Shown here: piece by piece, positions 34,986-45,945 of the stretch | Layout of the letters: each line of letters opens with the position of its first letter | How positions within the stretch are numbered: position 1 is the first letter of the stretch | NCBI GenBank assembly: GCA_019637585.1 | Contig: JAHBVL010000005.1 | Coordinates: forward strand, 62,001-126,000 | From: Thermomicrobiales bacterium | GTDB lineage: Bacteria; Chloroflexota; Chloroflexia; Thermomicrobiales; UBA6265 | DNA: 64,000 nt | Reading direction: 5' to 3' | Program-made: the position numbers and the translations under genes | The notes under the pieces: model-generated | Told to the model about the DNA's origin: nothing | Databases searched by the model: none | The model's input: the letters and a program-made list of their open reading frames with translations, nothing else

Positions 34986-35095
34986 CCTCACCCCCGGCCC
35001 CTCTCCCGACCGCGGGAATGTCTCTCACCCCCAGCCCCTCTCCCGACCGCGGGAATGTCCCTCACCCCCAGCCCCTCTCCCGACCGCGGGAGAGG
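34986..35095 (+). repeat. Three copies of a 37-base repeat; the last closes a GC-rich hairpin
   Basis: The unit begins CTCACCCCC and contains CCCCTCTCCCGACCGCGGG. Two copies continue into AATGTC; the third continues into AGAGGGG, so that CCCCTCTCCC pairs with GGGAGAGGGG around a GACCGC loop. The array lies between the kinase and regulator genes. The hairpin resembles REP-like elements found dispersed in many GC-rich genomes and could attenuate or stabilise the message. Confidence 0.88.
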
Positions 35096-35124
35096 GGGGT
35101 TGGTCCTTATCCAGGTGACCACCA

Positions 35125-35769
35125 ATGACATCCCCTGACCTCCTTCGAATTCTGATCGTCGACGACCACCCGCTCTTCCGAAAGGGCGTCGGGGCGCTGA
35201 TCGGTGTGCAACCGGATATGGAGCTGGTGGGATCGGCTGACGGGATGGAGCGGGCGGTCGACCTGTCGCTTTCGCTGCAACCCGATGTCGTCCTGATGGA
35301 CTTGCAGCTCCCTGATGGAAGCGGGATTCAGGCGACCCGGACGATCGTGGAAACGAGTCCGGCGATGCGTGTGCTGATCGTGACCATGTTCGAGGATGAC
35401 GATTCGGTCTTCGCCGCGCTGCGCGCCGGAGCGCGCGGCTATGTCCTGAAGGGAACAGACGAAGAGGATTTTTTGCGCGCGATCCGCTCGGTCGCCGCCG
35501 GGGAGGCGATCTTCAGCCCGACCATCGCCTCGCGCGTGCTCACCTACTTCGCCCGGCCAGCGCCCGTACCCCTCTTTCCCACGCTGACCGAACGGGAGCG
35601 CCAGATTCTGACACTCATCGCCCAGGGAAAGAACAATCAGACGATTGCCCGCGAACTCTTCCTGGCGCCCAAGACTGTCGCCAACCATGTCAGCAACATC
35701 TTTGCCAAACTCCAGGTCGCCGATCGCTCCGAGGCGATTATCCGGGCGAGGGATGCGGGGTTGGCGTGA
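35125..35769 (+). CDS. NarL/LuxR-family response regulator
   Basis: A 214-residue response regulator. The receiver has the acidic pair in LIVDDHPLF, the phosphoacceptor aspartate in PDVVLMDLQLPDGSG (about residue 55-60) and the conserved lysine in GYVLKGT. The C-terminal LuxR helix-turn-helix is LTERERQILTLIAQGKNNQTIA and the following AKTV-like recognition helix (PKTVANHVSNIFAKL). It follows the histidine kinase on the same strand and is surely its partner. AGGTGA lies six bases before the ATG. Confidence 0.95.
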   Translation: MTSPDLLRILIVDDHPLFRKGVGALIGVQPDMELVGSADGMERAVDLSLSLQPDVVLMDLQLPDGSGIQATRTIVETSPAMRVLIVTMFEDDDSVFAALRAGARGYVLKGTDEEDFLRAIRSVAAGEAIFSPTIASRVLTYFARPAPVPLFPTLTERERQILTLIAQGKNNQTIARELFLAPKTVANHVSNIFAKLQVADRSEAIIRARDAGLA

Positions 35770-35778
35770 GTGTGCGTG

Positions 35779-35858
35779 GTTCATAGTGCATAGTTGATAG
35801 TGCATAGTGCATAGTGCATAGAGCAATTCGGACCTCGGACTCCGGACTACGGACTACG
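35779..35858. repeat. Adjoining heptamer arrays, CATAGTG then GGACTCC/GGACTAC
   Basis: The left array at 35779-35824 uses CATAGTG and GATAGTG units, as at 17333-17388. The right array at 35827-35858 uses GGACTCC and GGACTAC, the reverse complement of the AGTCC type. The two sets belong to different unit types yet still pair at the shared TAGT/ACTA core. They lie in the 199-base gap between the regulator gene and the UvrA-like gene. Confidence 0.85.
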
Positions 35859-35968
35859 GCGGCCCCACCTCCTCTTCGTCGAGTAGTAGACTGGTTGACC
35901 CCGCCGGCCAGCGCCCGGCAACCAGGGGGCCGCGGTCGCGGTGCTCCCCACCGACCTATGGAGACTTC

Positions 35969-38356
<2,388 letters not shown>

Positions 38357-38407
38357 GCGCTCTACGACCCACCGATGTCGGTCCATGCCAGGCTGCCTGG
38401 CCAGTTG

Positions 38408-38443
38408 AATGTGGCTATAATTGACAGATCAAAGCGCCACATT
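38408..38443 (+). promoter_or_regulatory. Promoter and probable operator of the Phd/VapC module
   Basis: A perfect -10 element TATAAT at 38416-38421 lies 40 bases before the antitoxin start; its -35 region is poor. The eight-base arms AATGTGGC (38408-38415) and GCCACATT (38436-38443) form an inverted repeat that brackets the -10 element and the expected transcription start. This is the usual place for a toxin-antitoxin autorepression site. Confidence 0.6.
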
Positions 38444-38460
38444 TGGACAGAGGATTGGTC

Positions 38461-38715
38461 ATGGAAGTCGGTGTACGAGAACTTCGGGACAATTTGAGCC
38501 GGTACCTGGAGCAGGTGAAAGATGGTGGAGAACTGGTCGTCACCGAGCACGGCCGGGCGATCGCTCGCGTTCTTCCCATGGAGGGTGAGTCCGTCATCGA
38601 TCGACTCATCGCCGAGGGGCTCGTGACTCCGGCCAAACATCGGGACAGGACCCTGCCGCCACCACTCAAAACGAAGGGGACCGTGTCGGATCTGGTCGCA
38701 GATCAGCGGCGGTGA
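38461..38715 (+). CDS. Phd/YefM-type antitoxin
   Basis: An 84-residue protein with the Phd/YefM fold: MEVGVRELRDNLSRYLEQVKDGG then LVVTEHGRAIARVLP (about residues 1-40), followed by a tail that would bind the toxin. The ATG at 38461 was chosen over an in-frame ATG six codons upstream because AGAGGA lies suitably before it. It overlaps the toxin gene by four bases (GTGA). Expected role: neutralise the PIN toxin and repress the operon. Confidence 0.9.
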   Translation: MEVGVRELRDNLSRYLEQVKDGGELVVTEHGRAIARVLPMEGESVIDRLIAEGLVTPAKHRDRTLPPPLKTKGTVSDLVADQRR

Positions 38716-39134
38716 TTGCCTACTTCGATACGTCGGCCCTGGTCAAACTCGTCATTGACGAACCCGGAACTCCTGAAGTCATATCGATTTGGCACCGGGC
38801 CTCGACTGTCGCCAGCAATCGGCTGATCTATGCGGAGGGGAGGGCCGCTCTGGCACAAGCAGTGCGGCAGGGCCGCGTCACCGCTGATGAGATGAGGGCG
38901 AGCATTCCTCGCTTCGAACGCCTGTACGGTCGATTCGTCCTTGTCGAACTCGATGATGTGCTGGTGTTCAGGGCAGGCGATCTGGCTGAAATCCACGGGC
39001 TGCGAGGATACGACGCTGTACATCTGGCCGCAGCTGAGCGTATCCGCTCCTCAGACCGGGTGCTGGTCAGCGCTGACTTTGCGCTCTTGCGCGCCGCCAG
39101 GGCGGAAGGAATCAAGACCTCGAGCATTGTGTAA
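38712..39134 (+). CDS. PIN-domain ribonuclease toxin (VapC)
   Basis: A 140-residue PIN protein, GTG start inside the antitoxin stop. The metal-binding acids are D6 in YFDTSALVKL, E42 in YAEGRAAL, D101 in GYDAVHLA and D122 in SADFALL, so the active site is complete. It is the toxin partner of the Phd-type antitoxin and belongs to a different VapC subgroup from that at 4957-5382, where the antitoxin is AbrB-like. Confidence 0.92.
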   Translation: MIAYFDTSALVKLVIDEPGTPEVISIWHRASTVASNRLIYAEGRAALAQAVRQGRVTADEMRASIPRFERLYGRFVLVELDDVLVFRAGDLAEIHGLRGYDAVHLAAAERIRSSDRVLVSADFALLRAARAEGIKTSSIV

Positions 39135-39220
39135 TGCGCTGCATCGGTTCCTGGCCGGGCTCAGTCCGCGGACCAAAGACCCCGCATATTCGTGCAAAAC
39201 TCACAACATCCATCCACCGG

Positions 39221-39249
39221 TTGACCAATTTCGACACGTTGTGATAGGT
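39221..39249 (+). promoter_or_regulatory. Possible promoter of the ribose-type importer operon
   Basis: The 355-base gap 39135-39489 precedes a sugar importer operon. TTGACC at 39221-39226 is a fair -35 element; GATAGG at 39243-39248 is a weak -10 element 16 bases on. Nothing else in the gap (no hairpin terminator, no coding frame with a ribosome-binding site) is convincing. Confidence 0.3.
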
Positions 39250-39489
39250 TGGCTCCAATCAGAACGCGCTCTCGACATTGCTGCGATGCGACCCGGATTG
39301 GCATTGGTATGGCACCCAACGTGTCTCCAGGTTCACCGGTACCCGGCGGCAAGGAGCGACGCAAAAGCGCTCGTCGCTTTCCTGTTCTGACCAGAAACCG
39401 GCCCTACCGTCCTGTCCAGCGGACCGGGACCTCAGGCGCCGGCGCATGTGCGCCGGCTGATCGAGTTCGTGCTCAGGAGGCAGTCGATC

Positions 39490-40590
39490 ATGTTGCAGGT
39501 TCGTGAACGATTCCAGCAGATGTCCCGCAAGGAGCATCGCAAGGTTCTCGATACCATCTCTCGCCGTGGATTCATGGGCGGCGGCGCCATCCTCGGCGCC
39601 ATGGTGGCCGCCGGCGGGTTGCGCCAGGGCGTCACCGCCGCGGAAGCACTGACCAACTTGAACATCCTGCCGGAAGACCTGCCGGCCAAGACGATGCGTG
39701 CCGCGACTGTCGAAGTCGGCGCCGCGTCCACCTGGGTTTCCCACGGCATGGAGACCGCCTCTTTCGTCGGCAGCCTCCTCGGCGTCGAGGTCCAGTCGTT
39801 CGACGGCCAATTCGCCGCCGAGAATCAGCTCGATGCCCTGCTGGCCATCGCCAACGAACAGTGGGACTTCGTTGCCGTGCACCCGGCATCGTCTGATGCT
39901 CTCCTCGATGGCGCTGATGCCGTCACCGGAGCGGGTATTCCCCTGATCATCATGGACACGCGCCTGATCCAGGATCCGGTCGCCAACATGGAGTATCCCT
40001 TCCTGACCTATCTCGAACCTGACAACATCTATATGGGCACCACGGTCGCCGAAGAGCTGTTCAAGGCGATCAACTACGAAGGACAGGTCATCCACACCCA
40101 GGGTCAGCTCGGCCATACCGGCGCCCAGGGCCGCGCCCAGGGATTCAACGACGCCGTCGCCAAGTATCCGAACATCGAAGTGGTCGATGAAACACCGGGC
40201 GAGTGGCAGGCGGATATCGTCTCCAGTCTCTGGCAGGATCTCCTGCAGCGCTATCCGAACGTCGTCGGTGGGTATTTCCACAGTGACGACATGGCGCTTG
40301 CCGCAGCCAGCGTCGTGCAGCAGGCCAATATGCAGGATCAGGTCAAGCTGGTCGGCGTCGACGGGCTGCGAAACGCCTGCGAGGCCATCATCGATGGGTC
40401 GCTTCTGGCCTCAGTCATCAACCCGAGCGGCCGCATTCATGGCGGCGCGATCTGGGCCGGCTATCTGAACGTTTCCGGAACCGACAACTCGCCTGATCCG
40501 CTGCCGAAGTTCATCCGGACGGACGGCGGTCCGATCACGGCCGATAATGCCGCCGGTTACATCTGGCTGCACGACAACTTCCAGTACTAG
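39490..40590 (+). CDS. Sugar ABC transporter substrate-binding protein, RbsB-like, Tat-type signal
   Basis: A 366-residue periplasmic-binding-protein-like receptor of the ribose/galactose class. The N-terminus has about 30 polar residues and then a twin-arginine signal, ISRRGFMGGGAILGAMVAAGG (residues about 23-42). Mature sequence shows WDFVAVHPASSDALLDG, GQLGHTGAQGRAQGFNDA and GYFHSDDMALAAASVV, matching the hinge and sugar-contact segments of the family. AGGAGG lies nine bases before the ATG at 39490. It heads an operon with ATPase and permease genes. Confidence 0.92.
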   Translation: MLQVRERFQQMSRKEHRKVLDTISRRGFMGGGAILGAMVAAGGLRQGVTAAEALTNLNILPEDLPAKTMRAATVEVGAASTWVSHGMETASFVGSLLGVEVQSFDGQFAAENQLDALLAIANEQWDFVAVHPASSDALLDGADAVTGAGIPLIIMDTRLIQDPVANMEYPFLTYLEPDNIYMGTTVAEELFKAINYEGQVIHTQGQLGHTGAQGRAQGFNDAVAKYPNIEVVDETPGEWQADIVSSLWQDLLQRYPNVVGGYFHSDDMALAAASVVQQANMQDQVKLVGVDGLRNACEAIIDGSLLASVINPSGRIHGGAIWAGYLNVSGTDNSPDPLPKFIRTDGGPITADNAAGYIWLHDNFQY

Positions 40591-40649
40591 ACGAGCGACA
40601 AAGAATCGGGCGGTAACGTGATCGAATTCCTCATGGTGATTGTCGAACA

Positions 40650-42200
40650 ATGATTGCCAATGTGAATCAGACCAGCGTTTCGCCCGATTCTGCTCAGGAA
40701 CCCGGCTCCGTCGTCCAACCGGTGCTTTCCGTGCGGAATGTCACCAAGCGGTTCGGCGGAGCTACCGCGCTCAATGGGGTCGACTTCGACCTCCTTCCCG
40801 GCGAGATTCATGGCCTCGTCGGCGAAAACGGCGCCGGCAAGAGCACGCTGGTCAAGATCCTCAGCGGTGTGCAGCGCCCCGACGAGGGCGAGGTCTCGCT
40901 GAACGGAACATCGATCAGATTCCGGTCACCCGCCGATGCCAAAGCACAGGGCATCGGCATGATCTTTCAGGAACTGACGCTGATGCCCTCCCTGACGGTC
41001 GCCGAGAATGTCTTTCTCGGCCGTCAACCGACCCGGTTCGGCGTCGTCGACTGGCGGCGGATCAAACGCGAATCAGCAGAGCAGCTCTCCGAATTCGGGA
41101 TCGAGATCGATGTCACCGATCGCATCGGACGGCTTTCGCTGGGCAACCAGCAGCTGGTCGAGATCGCTCGGGTGATCAATTCCGGGGCAGACATCATCAT
41201 CCTCGACGAGCCGACCTCGGCTCTTTCGCCACCCGAAGCCGAACGTCTCTTTCAGTTGATGCGGAATCTGAAAGCGAGCGGAAAGAGCCTCATCTTCATT
41301 TCTCACTTTCTCGAGGATGTCCTGGCGATTTCCGATCGGGTCACGGTTCTGAAGAATTCCAATCTGGTCGGCACTTATCAAGCATCGGAGCTAACCAAAC
41401 ACCGGCTGGTGCAGCTCATGATCGGCCGGGATGACTCGACGCTCGCCGAGAGCTATGAGTCAGGCGTGGCGCTCCCCGCGCCGATCGAGTCCCGCGCTGT
41501 GCTGAGCGTCAGAGATCTCGCTTGTGAAGGAGAGTTTCAGGACATCACATTCGATGTCCACAAAGGCGAGATCCTGGGTCTCTTCGGCTATCTCGGGGCG
41601 GGTATGACGGAGATCGCTCGAGCGCTCTTTGGTACCTTGAAAACACAGAATGGTCACATCACACTCGATGATCAACTCTACAAACCCAAGACTCCAACGC
41701 AGGCGAAGCGGAGCGGTCTGGCATATCTGAGCGAGAATCGCCGGGCGACGCTTTTTCCAAAGCATGAAATCTACAAGAATGTCACCCTCGCACACCTCGA
41801 ACATCTGGTGAAACCTGTATTCCGGCACCCCTCGGAAATCGCTGTTGTCGGACCGTTGATCGAACGAACCGGGGTGCGGCCAAAGAACGCCGAGCTTCCC
41901 GCCGGTCACCTGAGCGGCGGGAACCAGCAGAAGGTGGTGCTGGCCAAATGGCTGACCCAGCAACCGAAAGTGCTGATTCTCAATGAGCCGACTCGCGGCA
42001 TGGATGTCGGGGCCAAACGGGAAGTGCTCGATCTGGTCAGGGAATTGAAAGACGAAGGTGTGGCGATTCTGATCCTTTCGACCGAACCGGAAACGGTGCT
42101 CACCGAGTCCGATCGTATCCTGGTCCTGTCCAAAGGAAGCATCACCAAAGAATTCGCCAATGAAACCGTGAGCAAAGAAGATCTGTTGCTCTATGCCTAG
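40650..42200 (+). CDS. Sugar ABC transporter ATPase, RbsA/MglA-like (two ATPase modules)
   Basis: A 516-residue tandem ATPase. The first module has Walker A VGENGAGKSTLVKIL (about 55-69), signature LSLGNQQLVEIAR and Walker B IIILDEPTSALSP. The second has a degenerate Walker A (LFGYLGAGMTEIARAL), signature LSGGNQQKVVLAKWL and Walker B LILNEPTRGMDVG. This asymmetry is normal for the RbsA family. It powers import with the flanking binding protein and permease. The ribosome-binding site is weak, so expression may depend on the upstream gene. Confidence 0.95.
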   Translation: MIANVNQTSVSPDSAQEPGSVVQPVLSVRNVTKRFGGATALNGVDFDLLPGEIHGLVGENGAGKSTLVKILSGVQRPDEGEVSLNGTSIRFRSPADAKAQGIGMIFQELTLMPSLTVAENVFLGRQPTRFGVVDWRRIKRESAEQLSEFGIEIDVTDRIGRLSLGNQQLVEIARVINSGADIIILDEPTSALSPPEAERLFQLMRNLKASGKSLIFISHFLEDVLAISDRVTVLKNSNLVGTYQASELTKHRLVQLMIGRDDSTLAESYESGVALPAPIESRAVLSVRDLACEGEFQDITFDVHKGEILGLFGYLGAGMTEIARALFGTLKTQNGHITLDDQLYKPKTPTQAKRSGLAYLSENRRATLFPKHEIYKNVTLAHLEHLVKPVFRHPSEIAVVGPLIERTGVRPKNAELPAGHLSGGNQQKVVLAKWLTQQPKVLILNEPTRGMDVGAKREVLDLVRELKDEGVAILILSTEPETVLTESDRILVLSKGSITKEFANETVSKEDLLLYA

Positions 42201-42239
42201 TGCAGAGCGCTATCGAACGCGGAGATTCAGGAGGTCGAA

Positions 42240-43274
42240 ATGGGCAGTGTGAGTCCTGCAGCGTCGCCACAGACGGCTGGCTCGTCGATCACCGATCTGG
42301 TGATCCAATGGGCCAGCAGGCATGCCCGGCTCCTCGCTCCGTTTATCACGCTGATAGCGTTGTTCGCCTTTTTCAGCTGGCGAACCGAGGTCTTTCTGAC
42401 CACGCGGAATCTTCAGAATGTGATTACGCAGGTCGCGCCGATCGCCGTCGCCGCAACGGGCGTGACCTTCGTCCTCCTCTGCGCGGAGATCGATCTGAGC
42501 ATCGCGTCCGTCGCCACCTTCTCGGCGATGATGGCCGCCTGGTTCTGGGTCGGTGACCCGATACACCTCGGGTCGTGGGGCATTCTGGCTGGTGTGCTGA
42601 TCGGCGCCGGTCTTGGATTGATCAACGGCATCTTCATCGCCTACATCGGCATTCCCTCGTTCATGATGACGCTGGCGATGCTGACGATCGCCAAGGGCCT
42701 GACCACCTACGTCAACGACGGCAAACCGATTTTCGAGGAACCCGATATCCTCCGGCGTATCTCGAGCGCGGGCAATCTCTTCATGGGCATCCCGGTGATC
42801 GGCATCATCGCGGCGATCGTCCTGGCGATTGGGCACATCATCCTCGCCTACACCCGGTTCGGCCGGCATGTCTACATGACCGGCGGCAACCGCGAAGCCG
42901 CGGAGATGTCCGGCGTCGACACAAAACGGGTCATCATGCTGGTCATGACCTTCTGCGCGCTGACCTGTGGCGTCGCCGGCATGCTCTTGCTCGGGCGCGT
43001 GGGTCAGGTCGGCGCGGAAAGCAACCCCGACCTGCTGATCAACACCATCGCCGCAGTCGTTCTCGGCGGAACCTCCCTCTTCGGCGGTGAAGGCGGCATG
43101 CTGAACACCGTTCTCGGCTTGTTGATCTTCGCCGTTCTCTCGAACGGATTGAACCTGCTTCCGGAACTGAGCATCTACTTCAAGGGCGCCCTGACAGGCA
43201 TCATCCTGCTCGCCGCTCTCCTCCTGAACGTCGTCGCGCTACGGCTGGAGAACGTGCAGCGTCGCTCCGACTAG
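42240..43274 (+). CDS. Sugar ABC transporter permease, RbsC-like
   Basis: A 344-residue polytopic permease with eight to ten spans. The family motif is VTFVLLCAEIDLSIASVATFSAM (split; about residues 75-97), with TGGNREAAEMSGVDTKRVIM, the cytoplasmic coupling loop, at about 217-236. GGAGGTCGAA precedes the ATG. It completes a single-permease importer with the RbsB- and RbsA-like genes; a homodimer is expected. Candidate substrates are pentoses, polyols or related sugars. Confidence 0.94.
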   Translation: MGSVSPAASPQTAGSSITDLVIQWASRHARLLAPFITLIALFAFFSWRTEVFLTTRNLQNVITQVAPIAVAATGVTFVLLCAEIDLSIASVATFSAMMAAWFWVGDPIHLGSWGILAGVLIGAGLGLINGIFIAYIGIPSFMMTLAMLTIAKGLTTYVNDGKPIFEEPDILRRISSAGNLFMGIPVIGIIAAIVLAIGHIILAYTRFGRHVYMTGGNREAAEMSGVDTKRVIMLVMTFCALTCGVAGMLLLGRVGQVGAESNPDLLINTIAAVVLGGTSLFGGEGGMLNTVLGLLIFAVLSNGLNLLPELSIYFKGALTGIILLAALLLNVVALRLENVQRRSD

Positions 43275-43312
43275 CACATAGGCTAGAATCGTCGCTGCCT
43301 GGACGTCCCCGC

Positions 43313-43333
43313 GCCGGTGACCGCATCACCGGC
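43313..43333 (+). other. Intra-operon stem-loop before the cyclase gene
   Basis: GCCGGTGA and TCACCGGC form a perfect eight-base stem with a CCGCA loop, and outer GACGT/ACGTC segments can extend it. It lies between the permease stop and the ribosome-binding site of the next gene. With no T-run it is more likely to affect message stability or partial read-through than to stop transcription. Confidence 0.5.
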
Positions 43334-43356
43334 ACGTCGAAGGAGAAAGCTCCCGC

Positions 43357-44202
43357 ATGCCCGTCGATCATATCGACCCGAAAGATCTGGCCGCCGTCAT
43401 TGCCGGCTATGAAGTGGTCGACCTCACCGTACCGTTGGCGGAAAATCTGCCTGGTCACTGGCCGACCCACGTTCCCTTTCAGCGCAAGATCTACAACTGG
43501 TACGAGCCGCGCCCCGATCAGATTCAGCCACTTCACGCGTTCCGGGGGCCGTACTACACAGCATTTCTGACACTCGACGAACACTGCGGCACCCACATTG
43601 ATGCGCCGTGCCACATGATTCCCCCTCCCGAATCAGGCTTGCCTGCGGCCGGCGAGTGGGGCAACGTCACCCTCGACAAGGTCGATCTGACCCGCATGAT
43701 GGGTCCTGCCGCGGTGATCGATGTGACCGAGCTCAAGGACACCGGCGACGAGGGCGTGAGTCCGGAGATCACCGCCGAGCATGTCGAACGATGGGAGCGG
43801 GAACATGGCCGCCTGAAGGGCGCCGAAGTCGTGCTCTTCCGCAGCGACTGGGACGCCCATTACAAACCCATGCCGGAAGGCGGAGCCTACGGCGCCGACC
43901 CATTCCTGCGGGGCAAAGGACCGGGCTGGCCGGCGCCTGGCATCAGCTGCATCGATCTGCTGGTCGACCGTGGTTGTATGACCCTCGGTCTGGACGGCGT
44001 CAGCGTCGGCGGCGTCCATGATCCTGTGCCAGCGCATCATCATGGCCTGGGCAAAGGGATGCTCTTCATCGAGCTATTGGCCAACCTGAAGAAGATGCCG
44101 CCCCGGGGCGCGTTTTTCGTCTATTTGCCGCTGCACATTCTGGGCGGGAGCGCGGGCCCAGGCCGGGCCGTGGGATTCGTCCCCCGCCACCTGAGCGCCT
44201 GA
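43357..44202 (+). CDS. Cyclase family protein (kynurenine-formamidase-like metal hydrolase)
   Basis: A 281-residue protein of the cyclase family (PF04199 type), zinc or manganese hydrolases of amides, isatin or cyclic esters. The defining metal motif is DEHCGTHIDAPCHM (about residues 71-84). Later conserved segments are VVLFRSDWDAHY and the PGISCIDLLVDRGCMTLGLDG strand-helix. AAGGAG precedes the ATG. Its position behind a sugar importer and before an epimerase suggests a lactonase-like or amidase step in degradation of the imported compound. Confidence 0.88.
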   Translation: MPVDHIDPKDLAAVIAGYEVVDLTVPLAENLPGHWPTHVPFQRKIYNWYEPRPDQIQPLHAFRGPYYTAFLTLDEHCGTHIDAPCHMIPPPESGLPAAGEWGNVTLDKVDLTRMMGPAAVIDVTELKDTGDEGVSPEITAEHVERWEREHGRLKGAEVVLFRSDWDAHYKPMPEGGAYGADPFLRGKGPGWPAPGISCIDLLVDRGCMTLGLDGVSVGGVHDPVPAHHHGLGKGMLFIELLANLKKMPPRGAFFVYLPLHILGGSAGPGRAVGFVPRHLSA

Positions 44203-44220
44203 GCCCCTCCCGCTTTCCCC

Positions 44221-44246
44221 AAGGGCTGGTCTCCGTGCCAGCCCTT
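44221..44246 (+). terminator. Hairpin terminator after the cyclase gene
   Basis: AAGGGCTGG (44221-44229) and CCAGCCCTT (44238-44246) form a perfect nine-base stem, 18 bases after the cyclase stop. There is no T-run, so termination may be partial and the downstream epimerase could still be read through. Confidence 0.6.
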
Positions 44247-44372
44247 CGCATTGCTTGCGCCCGCCGTCTGAAGCCAGGATTCCGTTTGACCGGGCCGGTT
44301 TCAAATCACTGTCGCTGCGCCTGCGACCACCGGCACAGGGCCGGGAACTACATTCACGGATCCCGATGCCCC

Positions 44373-44420
44373 GACCGGACTTCGGACGACGGGCTGCGGA
44401 CTCCGGACCTCGGACTCCGC
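44373..44420. repeat. Single heptamer array (GGACTCC type)
   Basis: An irregular period-7 run (GGACTTC, GGACGAC, GGACTCC, GGACCTC, GGACTCC) inside the 327-base gap 44203-44529 between cyclase and epimerase genes. No facing array is present. The rest of the gap, apart from the hairpin at 44221-44246, shows nothing I can interpret. Confidence 0.75.
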
Positions 44421-44529
44421 ACAACGACGCATTCCCACCCCGTACCGGCTATCATGCCCCGGTGAATACTTGCCGGCCCTGGATCACCAGCAAGCCGGTC
44501 CGATATGACCCGATGAGGAATGGCAAACC

Positions 44530-45516
44530 ATGAGCAACGAGCGATATCTGATCACGGGCGCGTTCGGCTGTATCGGCGCCTGGACCACCAAGCAATTGCT
44601 TGGCGAAGGGGTGGATGTCTGGACATACGATCTGCCCGGCAACCCACACCGGCTCAAACTTCTGCTCGATGACGCCCAGCTGGCCACGGTGAACATCCTG
44701 GAAGGGGATATCACCAACCAGCAGCAGTTCCGGTCGGCTGTGGCCGACAATGGCATCACCAACATCATTCACCTCGCCGCTCTGCAAGTGCCCTTCGTCC
44801 GCGCGAATCCGGTGCTGGGCGCGCAGGTCAACGTGGTGGGCACGACCATCGTTTTCGAAACGGCGAAAGAGCTGCGCGACCAGGTGAAATCGGTGACCTA
44901 TGCCAGTTCGGTCGCGGTCTATGGCCCGCTGGACAACTACCCTCCCGGACCTATCGCTCATGACGCCGAATTCCTGCCGACGACCCTCTACGGCGTCAAC
45001 AAGCAGGACAACGAGTGGACCGCGCGTATCTACTGGCAGGACTACCAGCTGGCCTCCACCGGCCTGCGACCATTTTTCGTCTACGGACCAGGTCGCGATC
45101 AGGGGATCAGCTCGCTTCCGTCGAAGGCGATGCTCGCCGCCGCCGCCGGGCGGCCCTATGAGATCACCTTCAATGGCGCGGCCACCCTCCAGCATGCCGA
45201 GGATGCCGCCCGATCATTCATCACCGCGTCCCGGGCCGGGCTGACTGGCGCGGAGGTCTACAACCTTGGCGGCACGACGGTTTCCATGTCCGAAGTCGTC
45301 GCAGCCATCGAAGAAGCGGCTCCCGAAGCCGAGGGATCGATCACCATCTCCGGATCGCACATGCCCTTCCCGACCGACATGGACGACAGCGCTGTCAATG
45401 CCGCTCTCGGCGGCCTGACCTGGCGCCCATTCCGGCAGGGCGTGAAGGACACGATTGCCGACTTCAAAGCCGCTATTGCCGCCGGCCGTATCGATATCGA
45501 CCGCGGCATCTCCTGA
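44530..45516 (+). CDS. NAD-dependent epimerase/dehydratase family protein
   Basis: A 328-residue extended SDR. The nucleotide-binding ITGAFGCIGAWTTKQLL is at residues about 8-24, the catalytic serine in SVTYASSVAVYG (about 125) and the Tyr-x3-Lys in LYGVNKQDNE (about 155-159). FVYGPGRDQG is the family's substrate-site segment. GAGGA precedes the ATG. Nucleotide-sugar epimerase, uronate dehydrogenase or denovo sugar-acid roles are all possible; proximity to the importer and cyclase favours a catabolic role. Confidence 0.9.
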   Translation: MSNERYLITGAFGCIGAWTTKQLLGEGVDVWTYDLPGNPHRLKLLLDDAQLATVNILEGDITNQQQFRSAVADNGITNIIHLAALQVPFVRANPVLGAQVNVVGTTIVFETAKELRDQVKSVTYASSVAVYGPLDNYPPGPIAHDAEFLPTTLYGVNKQDNEWTARIYWQDYQLASTGLRPFFVYGPGRDQGISSLPSKAMLAAAAGRPYEITFNGAATLQHAEDAARSFITASRAGLTGAEVYNLGGTTVSMSEVVAAIEEAAPEAEGSITISGSHMPFPTDMDDSAVNAALGGLTWRPFRQGVKDTIADFKAAIAAGRIDIDRGIS

Positions 45517-45528
45517 GGCAGTATCACG

Positions 45529-45921
45529 ATGACGAGCGAATCTCAGCGATATGTTGACCCCACGGCTCAACTTGTCGCTGAGGTTTTCGTGCGCGACATC
45601 GACCGTTCCAAAGCGTTCTATGCATCGCTCGGATTCACGGTCGAAATCGATCGAGGAACGTTCGTGGTGCTCACCTGGGAAGACCACCAGTTCTATCTCG
45701 AGGAACGTCCCGATCAGGGACCGGTTCCACCCGAACCGCAGATCAACATCCGGGTGATGGTGCCCGACGTCGATCGCTACTGGCGGATCGCGCTCGAACG
45801 GGAGATTCCGGTTTTTGCTCCCATTGAGGATCGCTCCTACGGATTGCGCGACTTCACGATTGTCGATCCGGACGGCATCGGGCTTAGATTCGGCACAAGG
45901 TTGAACACCGGACCGCACTGA
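45529..45921 (+). CDS. VOC (glyoxalase/bleomycin-resistance) family protein
   Basis: A 130-residue vicinal-oxygen-chelate protein with the paired beta-alpha-beta-beta-beta modules: VAEVFVRDIDRSKAFYASLGF (about 14-34) and INIRVMVPDVDRYWRIALE (about 74-92), ending in RDFTIVDPDGIGLRFG. It starts 12 bases after the epimerase stop, so it belongs to the same operon. Metal ligands and chemistry (isomerase, dioxygenase or simple binding) cannot be assigned. Confidence 0.9.
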   Translation: MTSESQRYVDPTAQLVAEVFVRDIDRSKAFYASLGFTVEIDRGTFVVLTWEDHQFYLEERPDQGPVPPEPQINIRVMVPDVDRYWRIALEREIPVFAPIEDRSYGLRDFTIVDPDGIGLRFGTRLNTGPH

Positions 45922-45945
45922 ATCCCAGGGCCCGGACGACCTTCC

